DNA of 38,176 bases, from contig CAIYJU010000049.1 of the NCBI GenBank assembly GCA_903926565.1, positions 1 to 38,176 on the forward strand, given 5' to 3'. The notes beneath the pieces were generated by a model. That model had not been told where the DNA came from. It worked only from the letters and a program-made list of their open reading frames with translations, and did no database searches. The DNA is from an uncultured Bacteroidales bacterium (lineage in GTDB: Bacteria > Bacteroidota > Bacteroidia > Bacteroidales > FEN-979). Positions 33,022 to 38,176 of this stretch are shown here, in pieces (the stretch's first letter is position 1; each line of letters begins with the position of its first letter). The position numbers and the translations under genes were made by a program.

Positions 33022-34055
33022 AGTGCTAAAAATCTTGTGATAATCCACCCTGCCAGCCCCACTGAAACCATGGCAATCTGAATTGGCAGCGCAGTTTTCA
33101 TCTCTTTTTGAACCCCCGAAAGCGAGGTGAAGGTGGAGGATCCTGTAAAATTCATGGCCATGAAAGAGGAGAGTCCTCCCATCATCAGGAACCACGATGT
33201 CGTTTCTGCAATGCTCCCTCCCAGCGTGTTTAACCAAAGCAGGAGAAAGGCAGCCAGCCAGCCTGTGACAATACCTTTCAGCGAAAACCTGCGAAACGGG
33301 ATCCAGGGCAGCAGGGCAGGAGTGATGACACATCCTGCAAAATAGCCGGAATACAGGTTAAGGGTAGATTTCCAGCCAACAGTGAATGCAGAATCAACCG
33401 AATAACCGCCCGGATAAAACCCGGAAAGTATAAAAAAAATGGCCGGCACAAGTAACATATAGTATTTCCCGTAAAAAACATCAACGGGGATTACTTTCAG
33501 CCGTTCAGCCAAAGGAAAGGTCACCAGCCGCATCTGATCACTGGCTTTGAGTCCGGCTTCAAGAAAATGCTTGATATCCACGGCTTTGACAGGTCCGTAA
33601 ATCACCGCGAATCCGGTCATGTGTTTTACTTCATGCGCTGAAACCCCGGTTGCCCCCAGCTGGGGAAGTATGATTTTCCGATGGTCAACCAGTTTTTCGA
33701 GATGGTGTATCCTGATGCGGCGAACCACCTCTTTGGTGCCAAAGGTGCCTTTTCCTGCCGCACACCACACATTGATCCCTTTGGTGTCGATCACCAGGAG
33801 CCATCCGTCAATGCCAATCAGTGCCCGCCTGAGGTGGTCGAAGCTGAGTTTGTAGTTTCCGGTGACAAATACCCGGGAACTTTTATCCGGATTGCCAACA
33901 GCATAAATCCCTGGTAAAACCCTGTAGCTCATCCTGCCAATCGACCAGCGGACTTTCATCGTATTCAATCGGTCCTGAAAGCTCCAGACAGTCGAAATTT
34001 GAGGGACTGGTCCAACATCTGTCTGAAGATGGCCGGTGATAAAACCTGCGTTCAT
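33018..34055 (-). CDS. hgcA: Mercury methylation corrinoid protein HgcA
   Basis: This 345-residue protein is HgcA, which carries a methyl group on a corrinoid cofactor and passes it to inorganic Hg(II). The diagnostic cap-helix motif NVWCAAGK lies at residues 95-102, with Cys98 as the putative cobalt ligand, in TKGINVWCAAGKGTFGT. Flanking family blocks are VRWSIGRMSYRVLPGIYAVG, ILPQLGATGVSAHEVK and VIYGPVKAVDI. The C-terminal half (about 198-340) has five membrane helices, with the conserved NFTGSSTFTSLSGVQKEM. All key parts are present, so it should be functional. It follows the CcdA-like gene after 7 bases and overlaps hgcB by 4. Confidence 0.96.
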   Translation of the reverse strand: MNAGFITGHLQTDVGPVPQISTVWSFQDRLNTMKVRWSIGRMSYRVLPGIYAVGNPDKSSRVFVTGNYKLSFDHLRRALIGIDGWLLVIDTKGINVWCAAGKGTFGTKEVVRRIRIHHLEKLVDHRKIILPQLGATGVSAHEVKHMTGFAVIYGPVKAVDIKHFLEAGLKASDQMRLVTFPLAERLKVIPVDVFYGKYYMLLVPAIFFILSGFYPGGYSVDSAFTVGWKSTLNLYSGYFAGCVITPALLPWIPFRRFSLKGIVTGWLAAFLLLWLNTLGGSIAETTSWFLMMGGLSSFMAMNFTGSSTFTSLSGVQKEMKTALPIQIAMVSVGLAGWIITRFLAL

Positions 34056-34062
34056 GATGAAC

Positions 34063-34764
34063 TTAAATGGTTAACAGGAAGTAAAATCCCAGGGCTACAA
34101 GGGAAATCCCTCCCGCATATTTTGCGACACTTCCCACAATTGTGAGAGTTTTGGATATTTTCCCAAGACCCAGGCTGAGCCCGGTCATCATCGCGGCCAG
34201 CGGTAACCCGTATCCCAGCGAAAATGTGGTAAGCATCATCAATCCCCAAAGTGCACTCCCCTTGACAAATGATGCCGCAAGAATTACAGGGAATAAGGGG
34301 TTGCAGCAGGAATTCAACGCACTCGACAATCCCCCGACTGCAAAACCAAAAAGAATCGCCGAAAAAATATTTTGTTTCGATTGACCGGGTTTGATCGAAA
34401 ACCCCGGGAGCTTGAAAGGTACGAGCTCCATCGAATACATCCCGAAGAAAATGGCAATCAACCCGGCGGCGATTTTCCAGTAGTTGCCGAATGAATCATT
34501 GATCCATTGCCCTGCATATCCAAAAAGAGTACCGATCAGACCCATGGAAACAACCCCGCCGATGAGAAAAGCCACCCCCCTGAAGATTGCGGTTTTAGCC
34601 CGGCTTTCCTGCGAGCTGGCCCCGGAGTACCCTGCCACCACACCGATCACTGCAAAGTTGCATCCACAGGTTACCACACTCACAATACCCATCACGAAAA
34701 CCGCAATCAGCACAGGGATCGAAGCATGATCGCTTTTTAAAACTTCATCAATCCAGGTCATCAT
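34063..34764 (-). CDS. CcdA/DsbD-like membrane protein with paired cysteines
   Basis: This 233-residue protein has about six membrane helices and the two-half layout of the CcdA/DsbD transmembrane family, which moves reducing equivalents across the membrane by thiol exchange. The expected helix-1 site reads VVTCGCNFAVIG (Cys33 and Cys35) and the helix-4 equivalent reads NSCCNPLFPVIL (Cys153 and Cys154), each doubled compared with the single cysteine typical of DsbD. The usual SPC.LP pattern is absent. An alternative is a relation to ArsG-type permeases, which have a similar topology. ATG at 34764 or 34761 may be used. It lies in the hgc run, 7 bases before hgcA and 4 after the cysteine-rich gene. 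Confidence 0.7.
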   Translation of the reverse strand: MMTWIDEVLKSDHASIPVLIAVFVMGIVSVVTCGCNFAVIGVVAGYSGASSQESRAKTAIFRGVAFLIGGVVSMGLIGTLFGYAGQWINDSFGNYWKIAAGLIAIFFGMYSMELVPFKLPGFSIKPGQSKQNIFSAILFGFAVGGLSSALNSCCNPLFPVILAASFVKGSALWGLMMLTTFSLGYGLPLAAMMTGLSLGLGKISKTLTIVGSVAKYAGGISLVALGFYFLLTI

Positions 34765-34768
34765 GATG

Positions 34769-35059
34769 CTATTTTTTTGGACAACAGGATGAACCTTTAG
34801 TGGTGTCGCAGGTTGTGGCCTTAGTGGTGTCGCAATCTGAAGAAGAAGGCGGACAACTTGATGCCTTCTCAGCCACCGGCGCTGGCTGTTTAAAAACCTT
34901 TACGGCAACAATGGCCAATGCCGCCAGAATGATGACTGCAAAAATAATTTTGGTCAGCGGGTTGCTTTTTTTTGGAGGGCAACACTCTCCGTCACAACCG
35001 CAATCACTGGTTTTCTGCAAATCTTTTTCAACCTCCGCGGGTTTTTCTTTCTCATCCAT
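34769..35059 (-). CDS. Small cysteine-rich single-pass membrane protein
   Basis: This 96-residue protein has nine cysteines around one membrane helix (about 37-55). The N-terminal tail has CGCDGECC (Cys20, 22, 26, 27). The other tail has Cys69, Cys76 and Cys84 in short repeats of the type CDTTKA/CDTTKG and ends SCCPKK (Cys92, Cys93). No enzymatic domain is present. I do not recognise a named family; the tail pattern is like those of metal- or thiol-handling proteins. It opens the four-gene run that ends in hgcAB, and its vicinal cysteines echo the HgcB tail. A role in metal or electron relay is inference. Confidence 0.65.
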   Translation of the reverse strand: MDEKEKPAEVEKDLQKTSDCGCDGECCPPKKSNPLTKIIFAVIILAALAIVAVKVFKQPAPVAEKASSCPPSSSDCDTTKATTCDTTKGSSCCPKK

Positions 35060-35143
35060 GATTTTACTTATTTCACACGATTTTCATTATTCCCTTGAAA
35101 GCCTTCATTAGCTTCCCCGTCCGCATGTCCGACCTTCTTTCTG

Positions 35144-35182
35144 CAAATATACTTCATAATTTGAAATAACGTAATAATACGT
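35144..35182 (-). promoter_or_regulatory. Promoter and dyad ahead of the hgc gene run
   Basis: On the minus strand TATATTTG (35151-35144) matches TAnnTTTG, 85 bases before the cysteine-rich gene. The inverted repeat ACGTA-ATAA-TACGT (35169-35182) lies where the upstream promoter box would be, and no TTG is found there. This fits a regulator-dependent promoter. No regulator gene is adjacent. Confidence 0.45.
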
Positions 35183-35229
35183 CAAAAAATATAAAATCAT
35201 TCAACAATTCGAACAGATCAAGAATTCGT

Positions 35230-35237
35230 TATTTTTG
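35230..35237 (+). promoter_or_regulatory. -7 box TATTTTTG for the MFS-epimerase pair
   Basis: A full match to TAnnTTTG, placed so that transcription would start near 35243, where a seven-codon frame MTFNMER begins. That frame ends in a TGA overlapping the MFS ATG at 35263. No TTG is seen at the usual distance. Confidence 0.5.
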
Positions 35238-35262
35238 CGCCGATGACTTTTAACATGGAACG

Positions 35263-36411
35263 ATGAAAAACGAAACTTCTTTTTCCCGGCTATTACCAGT
35301 ATTATTTGGGTTCTTTATCATGGGATTTGTGGATGTGGTTGGCATTGCCACAAACTATGTAAAGCAGGATTTTAACCTCAGCGACACGCTGGCAAACCTG
35401 CTCCCCATGATGGTATTCCTCTGGTTTGGTGTTTTTTCAGTTCCAACCGGGCTGCTTATGAATTCAATCGGCCGTAAAAAAACCGTCGTGCTGAGCATGG
35501 CCATCACCTTTGTGGCGATGCTGGTCCCATTGATTGCCTACAAGTTTGAACTGGTATTGGTTGCTTTTGCCCTCCTGGGAATCGGAAATACGATCCTTCA
35601 GGTTTCGCTGAATCCGCTGTTGTCAAACGTCGTTCGGGGTGATCGTCTTACGAGCAGCCTCACCTGGGGACAATTCATTAAAGCCATCGCTTCCTTCCTC
35701 GGACCCATTATCGCGGGTTTCGCCGCTTCAAGTCTTGGGAACTGGAAGATGCTTTTCCCGATTTTTGCCGGAGTTACCCTGTTGTCAACATTGTGGCTGT
35801 TCTTTACCGGAATTGAGGAAAAACCTGTGGAGGGAAAAACCTCTTCATTCGGTGCGTGTTTCGGCTTGCTCAAAGACAGCAACATCCTGATGTTTTTTCT
35901 GGGAATACTGGCCGTAGTTGGCATCGATGTCGGATTAAACATCACCGTACCAAAATTTCTCATGGAAAGGTGCAACATACTGCTCGACCAGGCAGGCCTC
36001 GGCACAAGCTTGTATTTTATCGCCCGAACCACCGGGACATTTGTCGGGGCGATTCTCCTCGTTAAGTTCTCAGCACGAAAATTTTTCATCATCAGCATGG
36101 TCGGAGCCATCATCGGCATGGTCGCCATGTTAATGATGAATAACCTCTGGGCCATCCTCTTTTTTGTTTTCATTGTCGGATTTGCCGTGGCCAATGTCTT
36201 TTCTATTATTTTTTCGGCAGCCCTGCAAAAAAAACCTGAACGGGCCAATGAAATTTCCGGACTGATGATCATGGGAGTTGCCGGTGGTGCCGTCATCCCT
36301 CCGCTGATGGGCGTTGTGTCAGATGCAGCTGGACAGACTGGCGGACTTGCTGTGTTACTCGGTGCCATGATATACCTGTTATTCCTTGCATTCAGCCTGA
36401 AAAAAGCATAA
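35263..36411 (+). CDS. MFS transporter, FucP/sugar-like
   Basis: This 382-residue protein has about 12 membrane helices. The N-terminal FFIMGFVDVVGIATNYVKQDFNLSD and LPMMVFLWFGVFSVPTGLLMNSIGRKKTV patterns are those of the FucP-type sugar:proton symporter group, with the loop motif IGRKKT replacing canonical motif A. The substrate is unknown. It starts with ATG at 35263, overlapped by the stop of a seven-codon mini-frame. It is divergent from the hgc run across about 200 bases, and the epimerase gene begins immediately after its stop, so the two are co-transcribed. Confidence 0.85.
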   Translation: MKNETSFSRLLPVLFGFFIMGFVDVVGIATNYVKQDFNLSDTLANLLPMMVFLWFGVFSVPTGLLMNSIGRKKTVVLSMAITFVAMLVPLIAYKFELVLVAFALLGIGNTILQVSLNPLLSNVVRGDRLTSSLTWGQFIKAIASFLGPIIAGFAASSLGNWKMLFPIFAGVTLLSTLWLFFTGIEEKPVEGKTSSFGACFGLLKDSNILMFFLGILAVVGIDVGLNITVPKFLMERCNILLDQAGLGTSLYFIARTTGTFVGAILLVKFSARKFFIISMVGAIIGMVAMLMMNNLWAILFFVFIVGFAVANVFSIIFSAALQKKPERANEISGLMIMGVAGGAVIPPLMGVVSDAAGQTGGLAVLLGAMIYLLFLAFSLKKA

Positions 36412-37431
36412 ATGACGCCCATGATCCTCGTTACAGGAGGTACCGGACTCCTTGGCTCACACCTCCTGCTCGAACTGGTTGCCTCCGGCAGGCATGTAAG
36501 GGCAATTAAGCGGGCAAACAGCGACATTGCGATGGTGCACAAGGTTTTCTCGTATTATTTGCCAGACCCCGACGCACTCTTTGAGAAAATCGAATGGGCT
36601 GATGCCGATCTGTTGGATTTTGGGGCCATCGGGGATGCCTTGTCCGGGGTTTCTGAAATTTATCATGCAGGAGCCGTCGTCTCATTTTACCCCAACGATC
36701 ATAAGGCAATGCTGAAGGTCAACATCGAAGGTACAGCGAACCTGGTGAATCAGGCAATTGAGAACAAAGTGTCAAAATTCTGCTATGTCAGTTCTGTTGC
36801 AACGTTGGGAAGGGCTGAAAATAATGGTGTTTCTGATGAGGAGACCTATTGGATTCCCTCGAAGAAAAATTCGGTGTACGGGATCAGTAAATATGGCGCC
36901 GAACGTGAGGTGTGGCGCGGCATGGAAGAGGGTCTGAATGCGGTCATCATCAATCCTTCAGTCATCCTGGGGCCTGGCTTCTGGCAGGACAACTCGGGGT
37001 TGTTCCGCCTGGTATGGGAAGGGTTGAAATACTATACCCGGGGGGTCAATGGATATGTGGATGTCAGAGATATCACCAAATCCATGATGGCCCTGATGGA
37101 CGGGAACCATTTTGGTCAGCGGTTTATCTGTTCCGCTGATAATCTTTCATACCAGGATTTTTTCAGCCTGATCGCAAAATCTTTGGGCAAACCTGCACCG
37201 TCGGTTAATGTACCACCCGCCATGACTTCCATCGCCTGGCGTGTCGAAGCTGTTCGGGCATTTTTCACCGGGTCAAAACCTGAAGTTACCCGTGAAATGG
37301 CAACGACCACCTCCCAGGTATATACTTATTCGAGTGAAAAACTTTGCAAGACCCTTGATTTCAGATTCCGTCCGGTGGAGGAGTCAATCAGGGAAATTTG
37401 TGAACTGTATCTCAGGGATCTGAATAATTAA
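36412..37431 (+). CDS. NAD(P)-dependent epimerase/dehydratase (extended SDR)
   Basis: The 339-residue protein has the extended short-chain dehydrogenase layout. The nucleotide-binding TGGTGLLGS is near residue 8, an acidic DADLLD follows the second strand, and the catalytic set is SSVATLG plus YGISKYGAE (YxxxK). It resembles dihydroflavonol-reductase/3-beta-HSD-type SDRs, with NPSVILGPG and YVDVRDITKSMMALMD downstream. The substrate is unknown. The first ATG adjoins the MFS stop; the ATG at 36421 (MILVTGGTG) is a possible alternative start. A link between the transporter's substrate and this enzyme is plausible but unproven. Confidence 0.88.
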   Translation: MTPMILVTGGTGLLGSHLLLELVASGRHVRAIKRANSDIAMVHKVFSYYLPDPDALFEKIEWADADLLDFGAIGDALSGVSEIYHAGAVVSFYPNDHKAMLKVNIEGTANLVNQAIENKVSKFCYVSSVATLGRAENNGVSDEETYWIPSKKNSVYGISKYGAEREVWRGMEEGLNAVIINPSVILGPGFWQDNSGLFRLVWEGLKYYTRGVNGYVDVRDITKSMMALMDGNHFGQRFICSADNLSYQDFFSLIAKSLGKPAPSVNVPPAMTSIAWRVEAVRAFFTGSKPEVTREMATTTSQVYTYSSEKLCKTLDFRFRPVEESIREICELYLRDLNN

Positions 37432-37508
37432 TGTTCCCGGCTGCCTGAACCTGCCAGGGTTTTTACTTTTTATGGATTCCCGCACCACATTCTTACCTTT
37501 TTCCACCA

Positions 37509-37539
37509 TTGACTTTTCAAGATAGGTAAGCTATCTTTA
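37509..37539 (+). promoter_or_regulatory. Promoter for the terminal secreted-protein gene
   Basis: TTG (37509-37511), exactly 20 bases, then TATCTTTA (37532-37539), one mismatch from the -7 consensus. The leader would be about 60 bases. Confidence 0.6.
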
Positions 37540-37606
37540 GTGGATTATTCCTGCATGGTAATACACCATACAAGATTCCTGAAATACATGTAAACTGAAA
37601 GCCATT

Positions 37607-38176
37607 ATGACAACACGGTACAATTTTCCCCAGTTAAATACTTCTCTGCGCAACTCTTTCTTAACCTTGATGTTTCTTTCTTTCTGCCTGGGTGAAGGCT
37701 ATTCCCAGGTGACCGTTGTCAGCGGTACCACGGTTAAGATAAACCCTGCCTCCACGATGAATTCGTCACAGAACATGGTACTGAACGGAGGAGGAACACT
37801 TGATGTTCAGGGCACCCTGATTCTGAAAAAGGACCTGGTCAACCAAAACGTTGCCGCCAATTCACTTGGCACAGGCACAGTCGTATTCTCCGGTAGCACA
37901 GCACAAACGATCAGTGGTCAGAATATCATTCAGAATCTTGAACTGGCCAACGCTGCAGGGCTAACCGTTGCCGGCAACACACGTGTAAATGGCGTGCTGA
38001 CCCTGATCAACGGGTTGGTAACGCTTGGCAACTATAACCTGCTTCTCGGTCCCGCTTCAACGGTATCCGGTACTCCTGCGGCGACCAACATGGTTGTACC
38101 AACAGGCAGCGGACAGCTTCAGAAAGAGTTTGCAGCTGCAGGGAGTTTTACATACCCGGTAGGGGACGCAGACGGA
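37607..38176 (+). CDS. Secreted protein of unknown function, 5' part
   Basis: The frame opens at ATG 37607 and stays open to the window end, giving 190 residues of an incomplete protein. The N-terminus has a signal peptide ending near GYSQ (about residue 34). The mature part is rich in Gly, Thr, Asn and Val with short repeating beta strands: NGGGTLDVQGTLIL, QTISGQNIIQNLELANAAGL and GVLTLINGLVTLGNYNLLLG. This is typical of beta-helix or adhesin-like proteins exported by Bacteroidota, often through T9SS, but a sorting domain would lie beyond the edge. A promoter with both boxes lies upstream. Confidence 0.8.
   Translation, partial: MTTRYNFPQLNTSLRNSFLTLMFLSFCLGEGYSQVTVVSGTTVKINPASTMNSSQNMVLNGGGTLDVQGTLILKKDLVNQNVAANSLGTGTVVFSGSTAQTISGQNIIQNLELANAAGLTVAGNTRVNGVLTLINGLVTLGNYNLLLGPASTVSGTPAATNMVVPTGSGQLQKEFAAAGSFTYPVGDADG

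Noticed and set aside
32725-33333. Longer 202-codon frame ending in hgcB
   Set aside because: Its first 104 codons are a frame-shifted reading of hgcA. HgcB has a normal start at 33021 with an ATGA overlap.
34063-35059. A complete arsenic resistance (ars) operon
   Set aside because: The CcdA-like protein could resemble ArsG permeases, but no ArsR, ArsC, ArsM or nitroreductase gene is present, so hgc linkage is the better-supported context.
35598-36542. 314-codon antisense frame opposite the MFS and epimerase genes
   Set aside because: It mirrors the hydrophobic codon bias of the MFS gene and spans two well-supported genes.
1-38176. tRNA, rRNA or prophage genes
   Set aside because: No cloverleaf-like sequence with CCA-adjacent arms, rRNA segment, integrase or phage structural gene was recognised by eye. 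A covariance search would be needed to exclude small RNAs fully.

Overview
The window is a chromosomal segment from an anaerobic member of the Bacteroidota, probably Bacteroidales-like. Four signs support this: a type IX secretion C-terminal sorting domain, an RprX/RprY-type two-component pair, an IPExxxVDY-family gene beside rnc, and repeated Bacteroidota promoter signatures (TTG, 19-21 bases, then TAnnTTTG). I see no rRNA, tRNA, CRISPR array, prophage or transposase. Gene density is high, and most of the content is housekeeping.

Layout. 1-1803: the 5' part of a lipoprotein gene (minus strand), a LuxE-like acyl-protein synthetase and a VF530-family protein. 1851-6828: a large secreted BNR/PKD protein and an MFS transporter. 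6856-10372 (minus): a run of rprX-like kinase, rprY-like regulator, rsmI and a SRAP-domain gene interrupted in frame by palindromic repeats. 10373-10710 is the only stretch over 300 bases without a gene. It holds a candidate small RNA or leader with a strong terminator, a promoter and a C/G-rich palindrome before pgi. pgi and purN converge on a tandem repeat. 12970-17858: acpP-fabF-rnc, the IPExxxVDY gene, a phasin-like gene and an ABC1/UbiB kinase. 17871-20182 (minus): pheS, a secreted cyclophilin and tdk. 20321-23923: a conserved gene of unknown function and an AsmA-like protein. 24052-24719: a DUF6364/PIN toxin-antitoxin pair with paired CACGTG sites at its promoter. dusB and a CPBP protease are divergent. 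26853-32685: an SSS symporter, an Omp85-like barrel, a lone GT51 transglycosylase and an outer-membrane barrel.

The most notable locus is 32725-35059 on the minus strand. It is a compact four-gene run: a small membrane protein with nine cysteines, a CcdA/DsbD-like membrane protein with paired cysteines, hgcA and hgcB. HgcA carries the diagnostic NVWCAAGK corrinoid-binding motif and HgcB carries two [4Fe-4S] motifs plus the C-terminal vicinal cysteines. The organism is therefore a predicted mercury methylator. The two upstream genes are not part of the minimal hgcAB pair, and their cysteine motifs suggest a thiol-exchange or metal-handling role linked to methylation. That link is inference. 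Divergently, a sugar-type MFS transporter and an NAD-dependent epimerase follow, then the start of another secreted protein that runs off the end.

A second theme is palindromic repeats. Elements built on GGGGCATGCCCC occur inside the SRAP coding region and between pgi and purN. A different 14-bp array ending in two palindromes lies after the CPBP gene, and a heptamer array lies before the VF530 gene. Several of these arrays supply stop or start codons to the flanking genes.
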